DNA from: Rhodobacter capsulatus
Lineage (GTDB): Bacteria; Pseudomonadota; Alphaproteobacteria; Rhodobacterales; Rhodobacteraceae
Direction of reading: 5' to 3'
Assembly: GCF_003254295.1 (NCBI RefSeq)
Contig: NZ_QKZO01000012.1
Location: 1-64,000, forward strand
DNA: 64,000 bases
The notes under the pieces were generated by a model, which was given only the letters and a program-made list of their open reading frames with translations, made no database searches and had not been told where the DNA came from. Shown here in pieces: positions 8,667 through 19,337 of the stretch. The stretch's first letter is position 1; each line of letters opens with the position of its first letter. A program made the translations under genes and the position numbers.

Positions 8667-11600
8667 CCCGGCCCCCTCACACCTGACCCGCCCGCAGCTC
8701 GCCCGCCCCCACCTCGCCCGCATGCACCTGATCGGCGTCGGGGGAAGCGGGATGCTGCCTTTGGCGCTGCTGCTGCGGCAGGCGGGCCAGCCGGTGACCG
8801 GCAGCGACGATCTCTGCGCCCCGGCGCGTCTTGCGCTTTTGCAAGCGCAAGGGATCGCGGTGCGTTCGGGGGCGGATCCGGCCCTTGCGCGGGCGGCCGA
8901 TTGTGTCGTCGCCAGCCCGGCGATTCCGGAAACCCATGTGGAGCGACGGGCGGCACGGCGCGCGGGCCTTCCCGTCAAGACCCGCGCCGAGGCGCTGGCC
9001 GAGGTGATCGCGGGCCGTCAGACCATCTGCGTCGCGGGCAGCCATGGCAAATCGACGGTGACGGCGATGCTGATCCGGATCCTGACCGCCGCGGGACGGG
9101 ACGATTTCGGCTATATGCTGGGGGCCTCCTTCGCCGATCCCGGGATCGCCCCCGCGCGGCTGGGCACAGCCGGGGCGCCTTTCGTGACCGAAGCCTGCGA
9201 AGCCCATGGCGCCCTGGCGCAGTGGCAGCCCGCGCAGGCGATCGTGACCAATCTTGATGATGAGCACGCCGATCACTACGGCGGGCTGACCGGGTTGCGC
9301 CAGGCCTTCGCGGCGTTCCTGACGCGATTGCCGCCCGAGGGGCAGGCGGTGGCCTGCGGCGACGACCCGCAGGTCGTCGAGATCCTGCGCCGGGCGGGCT
9401 GTGCGGCGCTGACCTATGGTTTTCAGGACGGCAACGGCTTGCGGGGGGTGCCGGACGCGGCCGGGGGCGCCAGCGTCTTCCTGCAGGGCGCAGAGCTGGG
9501 GCGGCTCGCGCTGGCGGTTCCGGGGCGGCACAACATGCTCAATGCGCTGGCCGCGCTGGGCATGGCGCTGCGCCTTGGCATCGGGTTCCGGGTCGCGGCC
9601 GAGGCGCTGGCCGGGTTTCCCGGGATCGCGCGGCGGCTGCAGCGCCTCGACACCGGCGGCGGGCCGCGGCTTTATGACGATTTCGCCCATCACCCGGCCG
9701 AGATCGCGGCGGCTCTGGCGGTGCTGCGCGAAACGACCGCGGGGCGGCTGATCGCCGTGCTCGAGCCGCAATTGCACAGCCGGGTGACGCGCATGGCCGG
9801 GCGCTTCGCGCAGGCGCTGGGCGCGGCGGACCAAAGCTACATCCTGCCGGTCGCGGCACTGGGCGAAAGCGCGCGGGCGGGCGATGGCGATGCCGCGCTG
9901 GCCGCGGCCTGCCGCGCGGCGGGGCTTGTCTGGCAACCTGTCGCGGAGCTCGGCGCCCTGCTGGCGCGGCTCGGACAGGATCTGCGGGGCGACGACACGC
10001 TTGTTGTCATGGCGGGGACAAGCGGCGCCGCGCTGGCCCGGCAGATCGCCGCGGCGCTGTCGCAACCGTCCGCGCCCCGCGCGGCCCCCGCATCCGTCCC
10101 GGCCCCCGCATCCGTCCCGGCCCCCGCCTCCAACCCCGCCCCCGCCCCCAGCCTGCTGCTTGGCGAGCGGCGGCCCCCGCCGCCCGATCTGCTCGCCCTT
10201 GTCGCCGCGCAGGCGAAGCGGCGGCCCGCCGCACCCGCCGTCGAGATGGGGCCGCGCCGGCTGAGCTACGCCGATCTGCTCCGGCGCAGCGACGAGCTTG
10301 CCGCCCGTCTGGCCGCCGCGGGCGTCGGGGCGGGCGACAGCCTCGGTGTCTGCCTTGGCCGCTCGGTGGACCGGGTGACCGCCTTCCTCGCCGCCTTGCA
10401 GCTTGGCGCCGTCTTCGTGCCGCTTGACCCGGCGCTGCCCGAGGAAAGGCTGCGGCAGATGCTGCAAACCGCCCAGGTGCGGACAGTGGTGGTGAATGCC
10501 GCCAGCCCGGCGCTGCCGGAGATCGGCCTGCGCATCGTCCCCTGCGGCCAGCTGCCGGAGCGGGACGATGCCCCCGGGCCGCCCGGACGTCCGGTGCCCG
10601 CAGCGGCCGAAGCCACGGCCTACATGATCTTCACCTCCGGCACGACGGGGGCGCCGAAAGCGGTCGAGATCTCGCGCAGGGGGCTTGCCAATTACGCCGC
10701 CGCCGCGGTCCGGCACTTCCAGATCGCCCCCGGCGCGCGGGTCTCGCAGCTCAGCGGCTTCGGCTTCGATGTCTCGGTGGGGGACATGGCGATGGCGCTG
10801 GCCGCCGGGGCCTGTCTGGTCTTTCCCACGGATCTGCAGGCGATCCCCGGCCCGCCCGTCGGCCGCTTCCTTGCCGAGGCCCGGCTGACGCATCTGTCGC
10901 TGACGCCCTCGGCGCTGGCGATCATCCCCCCGGCAGAGCTGCCGGATCTGACCCATGTCATCGTCGCGGGCGAGGCCTGCCCGCCCGCGCTGGTCGCGCG
11001 CTGGGGCGAAGGGCGCGTCTTTCTCAATGCCTATGGGCCGACCGAAGCCACGATCGAGGCGCTTTTCGCCCGCTGCACCCCCGGCCAGCCCGTCAGCATC
11101 GGGCGGCCCTTCGACAACATGGGCGCCTGCGTGATGACGGAGGCCCTTGAACTTGTCACCCCGGGCGCGACGGGGGAGCTGTGCCTGTTCGGGCCGGGCC
11201 TCGCCACGGGATATCGCCACCTGCCCGCGCTGAGCGCGCAGCAGTTCCCGGTGGTCGACCTGCCCGGCCTTGGCCAGACGCGGATCTATCGCACCGGCGA
11301 CCGGGCCAGGGTCGGCGCCGATGGCGGGCTTCTGTATCTGGGGCGGATGGACGGCCAGCTGAAGGTCAACGGCCACCGCATCGAGCCCGGGGAAGTCGAG
11401 GCGGCCCTTTGCGCCCTGCCCGGGGTGATCGACGCGGCGGTCTCCTGCCTTGCGGCGCCGCTTTCGGCCGATCGTCTGATCGCCCATCTGGTGATGCGGC
11501 CCGGCGCCGCCGCGCCCGATCCGGTCGATCTGCGCGCCCGGCTGCAGCGGCAGCTGCCCGGCTGGATGGTCCCCGCGGTCTTCCTGCCGGTGCCCGAAAT

Positions 11601-12648
11601 TCCGCGCAATGCCAATGGCAAGCGTGACCGCAGCGCGCTGCCGGTGCCGCCGCAGCTGACGCGGCCCGCCGCGGCCCGCCGCACCGGCACCGCGACCGAG
11701 GCGAAGCTGATGGCGCTGATCGACGCCGAGGTCGGGACCGGGGTCATCGCCGGCACGCGCGACAGCCTGCGCGAGGCCGGGATCGACTCTCTCTCGATGG
11801 CCAACCTGCTGTTTGCGATCGAGGACGCTTTCGGCATCGCCCTTGATGCCGGGTTCGAGGCCGGGTTCGATACGGTCGAAGTCCTGGGGCTGATGGTGGA
11901 TGCGCGGCTGCGGGCCCCGCCCGCGCCCGCCGCGCCCGGGATCGCCGCGGCGCTGCCCGCAAAGATCCTGCCCCATCTTGCCACCTGGCCGGGGCGGCGG
12001 CTTGGCCGGGCCGGGCTGGTGCGCAGCCTTGGAGAGGCAGGTGCGGCGCAAAAGCTGTTCTGGTGCTTTCAGGCCGGTCAGGAATTCGCCCGGCTGAGCG
12101 AAAGCCTGGGCGGGGCGGTCTCGCTTTTCGGGCTGCGCTCGGGGCATCTGGCGGTCGATTATGATGCCGATACGCTGATGGCGCTTGGTCGGCTTTATGC
12201 CGGGGAGATCACCGCCATCGCCCCGACCGGCCCGCTTTGTCTGGGCGGGAATTGCCAGGGCGGGCTGGTGATGCGCGAGGTCGGGCTGGCGCTGATGCGT
12301 CAGGGCCGCGAGGTCGCGCTGACCATCCTGATGGAACAGGGCCGCTTCCTGCATTACCCGGGCGCCACCCTGCTGCTGTTCGGCGCGGGCAGCTATCTCA
12401 ACCCCTATGGCCAGATCGCGGCGCCGGAGCAGGTGTTCCGCAGCGCCTATCCCGCGGGCCACCATGTCGAGATCCTCCGCGGGGCGCATGGGCAGTATTT
12501 CAGGCCCGGAAATGTCGAGGCGCTGGCCGCGACGATCCTGCGCCATCTCGCGCCTCCCCGGAACGGAGACGGCAGCGGAGACGGCGCGGGCCCTCCTTGC
12601 CCCGGAGCGGCGCGGGGGCGCGTTCCTGCGGACGGATCAACGCACTGA
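8659..12648 (+). CDS. Mur ligase-NRPS fusion: MurC-like ligase, adenylation, carrier and thioesterase domains
   Basis: A 1329-aa fusion. Residues about 20-468 are a MurC/Mpl-type ligase: nucleotide loop GVGGSGM (26-32), ATP loop GSHGKST (127-133), GRHNMLNALAA (289-299) and DDFAHHPAEI (340-349). A proline/alanine linker (about 470-500, with a repeated ASVPAP unit) follows. Residues about 505-1000 are an NRPS adenylation domain with FTSGTTGAPK (658-667), NAYGPTEATI (790-799), YRTGDRAR (877-884) and PRNANGKRDR (982-991). The aspartate at 704 in FGFDVSVGD matches the residue that binds the amino group of alpha-amino acids. A carrier domain (about 1010-1085) has its phosphopantetheine serine at 1044 in GIDSLS. 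The end (about 1130-1298) is a thioesterase with GNCQGG (1197-1202) and His1277. No condensation domain is present, so the Mur part may form the amide bond. The ATG at 8659 has an AGGGAG ribosome site. Confidence 0.9.
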   Translation: MSDPAPSHLTRPQLARPHLARMHLIGVGGSGMLPLALLLRQAGQPVTGSDDLCAPARLALLQAQGIAVRSGADPALARAADCVVASPAIPETHVERRAARRAGLPVKTRAEALAEVIAGRQTICVAGSHGKSTVTAMLIRILTAAGRDDFGYMLGASFADPGIAPARLGTAGAPFVTEACEAHGALAQWQPAQAIVTNLDDEHADHYGGLTGLRQAFAAFLTRLPPEGQAVACGDDPQVVEILRRAGCAALTYGFQDGNGLRGVPDAAGGASVFLQGAELGRLALAVPGRHNMLNALAALGMALRLGIGFRVAAEALAGFPGIARRLQRLDTGGGPRLYDDFAHHPAEIAAALAVLRETTAGRLIAVLEPQLHSRVTRMAGRFAQALGAADQSYILPVAALGESARAGDGDAALAAACRAAGLVWQPVAELGALLARLGQDLRGDDTLVVMAGTSGAALARQIAAALSQPSAPRAAPASVPAPASVPAPASNPAPAPSLLLGERRPPPPDLLALVAAQAKRRPAAPAVEMGPRRLSYADLLRRSDELAARLAAAGVGAGDSLGVCLGRSVDRVTAFLAALQLGAVFVPLDPALPEERLRQMLQTAQVRTVVVNAASPALPEIGLRIVPCGQLPERDDAPGPPGRPVPAAAEATAYMIFTSGTTGAPKAVEISRRGLANYAAAAVRHFQIAPGARVSQLSGFGFDVSVGDMAMALAAGACLVFPTDLQAIPGPPVGRFLAEARLTHLSLTPSALAIIPPAELPDLTHVIVAGEACPPALVARWGEGRVFLNAYGPTEATIEALFARCTPGQPVSIGRPFDNMGACVMTEALELVTPGATGELCLFGPGLATGYRHLPALSAQQFPVVDLPGLGQTRIYRTGDRARVGADGGLLYLGRMDGQLKVNGHRIEPGEVEAALCALPGVIDAAVSCLAAPLSADRLIAHLVMRPGAAAPDPVDLRARLQRQLPGWMVPAVFLPVPEIPRNANGKRDRSALPVPPQLTRPAAARRTGTATEAKLMALIDAEVGTGVIAGTRDSLREAGIDSLSMANLLFAIEDAFGIALDAGFEAGFDTVEVLGLMVDARLRAPPAPAAPGIAAALPAKILPHLATWPGRRLGRAGLVRSLGEAGAAQKLFWCFQAGQEFARLSESLGGAVSLFGLRSGHLAVDYDADTLMALGRLYAGEITAIAPTGPLCLGGNCQGGLVMREVGLALMRQGREVALTILMEQGRFLHYPGATLLLFGAGSYLNPYGQIAAPEQVFRSAYPAGHHVEILRGAHGQYFRPGNVEALAATILRHLAPPRNGDGSGDGAGPPCPGAARGRVPADGSTH

Positions 12649-12700
12649 GAAGCCCTGATCCGGGGCCGCGGCGCAGGCGGTAAGGCGAGAGGCGGGGCGG

Positions 12701-13102
12701 TCAGATCGCGGCGGCGACGATGCGGGTGATGAAAGTGTTCAGCACCGCCTTGCTCATCGCCACGGTCATCGCCTGCTTGAACTCGGGCGAGAGTTTGGCG
12801 CGCGGGATCTGCGCCCCCGGAATCGGCGCAGTCGTGCGGTTCGCGGCGGGCCATGCCGTCGGGCGGGTCAGCGCGGCCTTCGGGCAATGGGCGCAGATAT
12901 GATCCAGGATCGCCCCCAGCTCGCCGCGCTCGACATGGTAATGCACGATCACCGAGGCCGCGCCGCGGTTCACCTCGACCGCCAGCACGCCTTCGAGCGC
13001 GCCGACCTTCTCATGCAGCTTGCGCGCCAGATCGGCATCGCGGCGCAGCGCCTCGATCTTGAAACGGGCGCGGCCGGGGATGTGATGCACGCAGCAGACC
13101 AT
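12701..13102 (-). CDS. HMA-like small protein with a PGR motif, possible FezC-type protein
   Basis: The 133-aa product has an N-terminal ferredoxin-like HMA domain (about 1-75). Instead of the metal-binding CxxC loop it has HHIPGRARFK (6-15), preceded by a CC pair (3-4). The same PGRxR feature is in the N-terminus of the P1B-ATPase next door, which points to a shared partner or ligand. The C-terminal part is a basic, helical segment ending in VLNTFITRIVAAAI. The ATG at 13102 has a GGAGG ribosome site. It is the last gene of a five-gene operon, 94 bp after the ATPase. HMA domains of this kind are known from ferrosome (Fez) gene clusters; that role is inferred. Confidence 0.7.
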   Translation of the reverse strand: MVCCVHHIPGRARFKIEALRRDADLARKLHEKVGALEGVLAVEVNRGAASVIVHYHVERGELGAILDHICAHCPKAALTRPTAWPAANRTTAPIPGAQIPRAKLSPEFKQAMTVAMSKAVLNTFITRIVAAAI

Positions 13103-13196
13103 GGAAGCCTCCGTCCTGTCCCCGGCAGGATGCGAAACCAAAGCGATTCTGTCAAGAATTATCCGGGCCAAGATGCATCCTGGCGCTCGCTTCGCG

Positions 13197-15323
<2,127 letters not shown>

Positions 15324-15344
15324 CCGGCCACCTGCCCTTCGGCT

Positions 15345-15599
15345 CTATTTCCGCTGCTGCGCGCGCAGCTCGGATTGCGCATCGCGGAAGCGCTCCTTCG
15401 CCTCTTCCATCCCGCCCTGCAGCCCCAGCCAGAGCTGGGCAAGCCCCCCCATCAGCTTGCGCTGCGCCGCCTCGTTGGTCAGGACGTAAGTCACCAGACC
15501 GCCCACGACCGCCCCGGTCAGAAACCGCGGGTTCGACAGAAGACCGGGCTGGCCGGTGGCCTCGGGGGTCGCGGGGGGTTGCGCATTGGTCTCGGTCAT
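15345..15599 (-). CDS. Small membrane-associated protein of the metal-ATPase operon (84 aa)
   Basis: After a proline-rich N-terminus, FLTGAVVGGLVTYVLTN forms a short glycine-containing hydrophobic helix. It is followed by a long charged helix that may form a coiled coil (GGMEEAKERFRDAQSELRAQ). The pattern is like YtxH-type small membrane proteins. The start ATG overlaps the stop of the upstream gene by 4 bp, and the ATPase gene follows after 21 bp. In ferrosome-type clusters small hydrophobic proteins accompany the ATPase and may shape the compartment; that is inference here. Confidence 0.7.
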   Translation of the reverse strand: MTETNAQPPATPEATGQPGLLSNPRFLTGAVVGGLVTYVLTNEAAQRKLMGGLAQLWLGLQGGMEEAKERFRDAQSELRAQQRK

Positions 15600-15949
15600 T
15601 GCGCGGCCTCCGCTTCTTCGGAGCCCGCGTCGGGGGCCGTTTCGGGCGCGGCCTTGCGGCTGGACCTGGCGAAATAGATCACCCCCGCCGCCAGCGCGAC
15701 CAGCCCCAGAGCGGGCGCATTGCGCGCCAGATGCGAGGCGAGCGTCGCCACCGCCCCCGCCCCCGCCCCGATCGCGGCGCTGTTGGCGGTGGCGCGCAGC
15801 GCCGCATCGGTCGTGGTCTGGCCGTTGCGGACCCGGATCCCCTCGTTGATCGCGGTCCAGGCGCCGGTGATCGCGGCGCCGTTCACCCCGGCCCGCAGGA
15901 TCTGCGTGGTCGAGGGCATCAGCGGTGCGGCTTTCGGTTGCGAAGACAT
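15596..15949 (-). CDS. Alanine/glycine-rich membrane protein of the metal-ATPase operon (117 aa)
   Basis: I do not recognise the family by name. The product has a first hydrophobic segment (RAGVNGAAITGAWTAINEG), a central alanine- and glycine-rich segment, and a second clear membrane helix (ALGLVALAAGVIYFA) followed by an arginine-rich then acidic tail. Such two-helix proteins can bend or line membranes. The ATG at 15949 follows a GGAGAG ribosome site. It starts one base after the preceding stop and its own stop overlaps the next ATG, so it is tightly co-translated with the genes on either side. Its only functional hint is this operon. Confidence 0.7.
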   Translation of the reverse strand: MSSQPKAAPLMPSTTQILRAGVNGAAITGAWTAINEGIRVRNGQTTTDAALRATANSAAIGAGAGAVATLASHLARNAPALGLVALAAGVIYFARSSRKAAPETAPDAGSEEAEAAQ

Positions 15950-15950
15950 C

Positions 15951-16466
15951 TCAGCTCTCCTCTGTGGTGGGGGCGGGTTTCGCCGCGGCGGGCGGGGTGC
16001 CCATGGCGCCCATGCCGCCCATGCCAAACCCCTGCGCGGCCAGGCCCGCAAACATCGCCTTGAGCGCGGGCAGATTGGCCAGCGCCAGCGCAACGGCAGA
16101 GCCCGCCACCGCCCCCTTCCAGAAATCGCGGTCGCGCAGGTTGAACAGCATGCCCAGCGTCTCGGCCGAGACATCGCCGCGGGCAAGACGGTCGAAGGCC
16201 TGCATCAGATCACGGTTGTCGGGCTCTTGCGGCCCCGGAGCCGCCCCGAAACCCGGGCCGAACCCGGAATTTGGGCCGTTTTGCGCCCCGCCCCAACCGG
16301 CCCCGCCCTGCCCCGGCCCCGCCTGCGGCCCCCAGCCGGGGGCGCAGCCCGCGACCCAGGGCGGTTCCGGCCCGAAATAATACCACCCCACCGGCGGCGT
16401 CGCGCCCACCCCGGGCTCCCCCCGCCCGGGGCTGCGCGGCTGATCCTCGTCGTCGTGCTTGCTCAT
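15951..16466 (-). CDS. Gly/Pro-rich protein with a hydrophobic segment, first gene of the metal-ATPase operon
   Basis: The 171-aa product opens with a charged stretch, then a low-complexity region (about 15-80) rich in glycine, proline, alanine and tryptophan. Residues about 85-110 form a charged helix (LMQAFDRLARGDVSAETLGM). Then comes a hydrophobic segment (VAGSAVALALANLPALKAMF) and a glycine/methionine-rich tail. No known domain name fits. It leads the operon that ends with the P1B-ATPase and HMA protein. The low-complexity region plus membrane segment recalls proteins of bacterial organelles, which fits a ferrosome-like locus but proves nothing. Confidence 0.65.
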   Translation of the reverse strand: MSKHDDEDQPRSPGRGEPGVGATPPVGWYYFGPEPPWVAGCAPGWGPQAGPGQGGAGWGGAQNGPNSGFGPGFGAAPGPQEPDNRDLMQAFDRLARGDVSAETLGMLFNLRDRDFWKGAVAGSAVALALANLPALKAMFAGLAAQGFGMGGMGAMGTPPAAAKPAPTTEES

Positions 16467-16509
16467 CGTCTCGCTGTCCCGTCTCGCTTGCGCCTGTTCA
16501 CGCCTCAGT

Positions 16510-16536
16510 TGAATAGCCCGGATCGACAGGGGTCAA
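16510..16536 (-). promoter_or_regulatory. Possible promoter of the metal-ATPase operon
   Basis: Read on the minus strand, TTGACC (16531-16536) and TATTCA (16510-16515) form a -35/-10 pair with a short 15-bp spacer, 44 bp before the first ATG of the operon. No clear Fur or Irr palindrome was seen beside it. Confidence 0.3.
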
Positions 16537-16987
16537 GACCGATTCTTGAGTGTTTTTATATGGTAACAAAATGCCGCAGGACCGCCCCTGCCGCGCGCCG
16601 CAAGGGCGTCTGCCCGGCTTGACGTCCCGACCGGACCGGCGTGCCAGAGCGGGCCAGAGCGGCTTTCCCGTGATGCCCCAACCCTCTGGTTTCACGACAA
16701 GACTCGTTTTGGCGGGAAAGGGTCGGCGCCATCGCCGCGGACCGGACCGACCGCGCGGACGGCACCGGAGGCCGGAAGCTCCCTCCGCCCCGAGGCGCTT
16801 TCGGCCGGAAACGCGCCGCGAATCGGAAGATTATTTCACAATCAGGGGTTGCTTTTTGAATAATCCATACGCGCAAAGGCGTTACGACCGGTTCACATCC
16901 CGCTTTGAATTTGCTCGAAACGGTGTAGCATCAGGGTTGAAATGCCTGAAATATATACAACCCATGGTTGCCGAAAAGGACGACATC
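16537..16987. other. Intergenic region between divergent operons
   Basis: This roughly 450-bp region separates the metal-ATPase operon (minus strand) from the unknown four-gene run (plus strand). Its right half (about 16820-16980) is clearly lower in GC than the flanking genes. It must hold the promoter of the 16988 gene. No confident gene, hairpin or operator was seen. Confidence 0.45.
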
Positions 16988-19324
16988 ATGTTTGACGTGA
17001 CCACCGCCCGACAAGTCGATTACAAGGACAGCCAGGGAAATCAACTGCAGGTGACCGTTTTTCAGGACCGTGAGGACAAGGGTCTGTGGTATCTGGTTCC
17101 CGTGCCGCGGCTGCGCGTCGACAACGGTCAACCGGCCTTTAACCTGACGAAATATCTGAAAAATCAGGACGGAAGCGCCGGGATCTGCACCTTCGAGGTC
17201 GAGCTTTTCGCCCCCGAAGACGCCAAGCGCGCCGCGCAGGAGCAGATCCCCGAGATCCGGGCCTGGGGCCAGTTCACCTGGACCAGCGGCGATGTGTTCT
17301 TCGATTTCGACCTGCCGGTCGAGGGCAAATCCGAAGGCCAGCAGATCTGCGTCTCGCCCTCGCTGTTCGGCTCCAATGTCGCGCGGTTCCTTGTCGAGCT
17401 GGAGACGGAGGCGGCGGTCAACACCTTTGTCGGCGCTTTCACCGGCGCGGGGGGGCTTGCGCCCTTCTCGATCAACTATTCGATGGGGGTGCTGACGCAG
17501 CTGCTGGGCGCCAAGGCCGAGGTGAAATATACTGCCTCAGTGGCGATCGACTACGAGCGCACCTATGAAACCAAGAAGGACACCTGGGGCAAGTCGCAAC
17601 AGGTTCTGGTCGAGGTGAAGCAGAATCTGAAATCCTCGGGCGCGGGGGATGTCAAGGTGACGCCGGGCGTCGGCGGCACCCCCGAAGTGGTGCAGATGGT
17701 GCGCGACTGGGCCTGGAGCGTGCTGGAAACGCAGGTCGCCTCGGCGATCGAGACGGCGCAGCGCCAGGCCACCGGCAACCAGAACCCGATCTCGGTGGTG
17801 AGCGACATCTTCCTGACCTATGCGGAAGATGCGATCGTCGAATGGAGCACGCCGGTGTCGCGGTTCCTGCCCCGGTTCGAGCCCGCGATCTGGGAAAAAC
17901 TCTATCACGAGGTCGACAACCGCGAACTGGTCGTGGTCTTCGAACTGGCCGGCGATCCGACCGATGCGGAAGGCGTGATCGGCTTCGAGGATGTCGAGGT
18001 CGAGGTCCGCTACCCCACCCGCACCACCGACAACAGCTTCAAGCTGAGCCTGGGCACGGGCGGCGAAAGCGCGGTCGTTTATCGCGCGCCGGGCGGCGGC
18101 GCCTTCGACCCGAGCTATGACTATCGCTACACGGTCAATTTCGGCGGCGGCGAGCCCTCCTATACCTCCGACTGGATCCCGGACCGGGCGACACGGGTCA
18201 CCTTCCGGCCCAACCGTCTCGGCCTGCGCAACGTGACCTTCCTTGGCACCGGGATCCCGTTTAAGGACGGGACGCAATATCAGGTCCGGAAGCTTTTCAT
18301 CGACTTCTTCGAGACGCCCCCCGCGGGGCAGCCGCCGAAGCTGCAGACCAAGGAAATGACCGAAAACGACACGCCGGTGGCGTTTTCCTCCACCTATCAT
18401 GTGCCGATCGCCAATGAATACAACTATCGCCTGCGCTATCAGCTGGCATCCGGGGATGTGATCACGGTGCAGCCCGACGCGCGGTTCGGATCGAACAACG
18501 CCGACACCGTTTTCGTGCTCACGCCGCAGCGCTATCTGACGACCTTCTCGCTCCGGGCGCTGAGGATTCAGGGCGGCAGCGGCTTCCTCGAGATGAGCAT
18601 CAACAGCGCCTATCACGACGACCAGAACCCGTCGCAGAAAGTGCCGCCGAACTACAACTGGGACGGCTGGGTGCCCCAATCGCAGACCGGCGTATCAGTC
18701 TCGCCGACCTGGACGTTCCAGGCGCAGCCCGATCCGCAGACCGCCTATTTCGATCTGAACGGACAGGTGATCTACGGCGATGGCGACGTTGCGACGCTGT
18801 CGAATGTCAAGGTGCCCTACAGCCGCCGCGCGCTGATCATCAAGGATACCGAAGAGATCTACAGCGTCGAGATCTTCACCAACGAGATCGACTGGACGCT
18901 GGTCAAGCAGGTGTCGCTGAACATCATGCAATTCGCCGATGCGAAGGGGGCGGTTCTGGCCGAACTGCACGAGGCGGCGCAGCAAAGCTTCACCCTGATG
19001 CGATCCCTGCACGGCACGGCGCCGCAGCCGGACCAGGGCTCCGGGCGGGGCGGATCGGTGTCGGCGGTCAACCTGATCGCCTACAACATGATCCCGCCCG
19101 CCACGGACATGATCGTGAAGGCGCTGCCGCTTTACTACACGCTATATCGGCCGCGCGGGGCGCCGGACATCGTCTTTTACTACAACGCCGACTATGTGAT
19201 GAACGATGGCACCCGCAAGAGCACGGGGCCGCTCGAGGTGACGAACAAGCTGCAGATCCACCTTCCGCCGGTGGCCAGCGATCCGCCGGGCGTGCTGCAG
19301 GCCGCCCGCATCGCTCACCGATAG
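16988..19324 (+). CDS. Large protein of unknown function, first of a four-gene run (778 aa)
   Basis: I do not recognise this protein. It has no signal peptide. The N-terminal part (about 1-260) reads like a beta-rich globular domain (FQDREDKGLWYLVPVPRL, FNLTKYLKN) containing a glycine-rich, weakly hydrophobic stretch (TFVGAFTGAGGLAPFSINYS). The middle (about 260-400) is helical and charged, and the rest is again strand-rich, with several aromatic beta-like repeats and a GxGGSGFLEMS-type turn. The frame is open further upstream, but the ATG at 16988 has an AAAAGGACG ribosome site, which decides the start. The next gene begins 14 bp after the stop. Composition matches the genome, so it is not an obvious recent import. 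Confidence 0.75.
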   Translation: MFDVTTARQVDYKDSQGNQLQVTVFQDREDKGLWYLVPVPRLRVDNGQPAFNLTKYLKNQDGSAGICTFEVELFAPEDAKRAAQEQIPEIRAWGQFTWTSGDVFFDFDLPVEGKSEGQQICVSPSLFGSNVARFLVELETEAAVNTFVGAFTGAGGLAPFSINYSMGVLTQLLGAKAEVKYTASVAIDYERTYETKKDTWGKSQQVLVEVKQNLKSSGAGDVKVTPGVGGTPEVVQMVRDWAWSVLETQVASAIETAQRQATGNQNPISVVSDIFLTYAEDAIVEWSTPVSRFLPRFEPAIWEKLYHEVDNRELVVVFELAGDPTDAEGVIGFEDVEVEVRYPTRTTDNSFKLSLGTGGESAVVYRAPGGGAFDPSYDYRYTVNFGGGEPSYTSDWIPDRATRVTFRPNRLGLRNVTFLGTGIPFKDGTQYQVRKLFIDFFETPPAGQPPKLQTKEMTENDTPVAFSSTYHVPIANEYNYRLRYQLASGDVITVQPDARFGSNNADTVFVLTPQRYLTTFSLRALRIQGGSGFLEMSINSAYHDDQNPSQKVPPNYNWDGWVPQSQTGVSVSPTWTFQAQPDPQTAYFDLNGQVIYGDGDVATLSNVKVPYSRRALIIKDTEEIYSVEIFTNEIDWTLVKQVSLNIMQFADAKGAVLAELHEAAQQSFTLMRSLHGTAPQPDQGSGRGGSVSAVNLIAYNMIPPATDMIVKALPLYYTLYRPRGAPDIVFYYNADYVMNDGTRKSTGPLEVTNKLQIHLPPVASDPPGVLQAARIAHR

Positions 19325-19337
19325 CGGCGGCCGCGCG

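Noticed and set aside
8659-10080. The Mur ligase part as the essential murC
   Set aside because: It is not in a division and cell wall cluster, is fused to an NRPS module and diverges in several motifs, so the housekeeping murC is presumably elsewhere.
8677-12546. A 1289-codon open frame on the minus strand opposite the Mur-NRPS gene
   Set aside because: It is an antisense shadow caused by high GC; its composition is arginine, glycine and proline rich, it has no family motifs, and the plus strand carries all the domain motifs.
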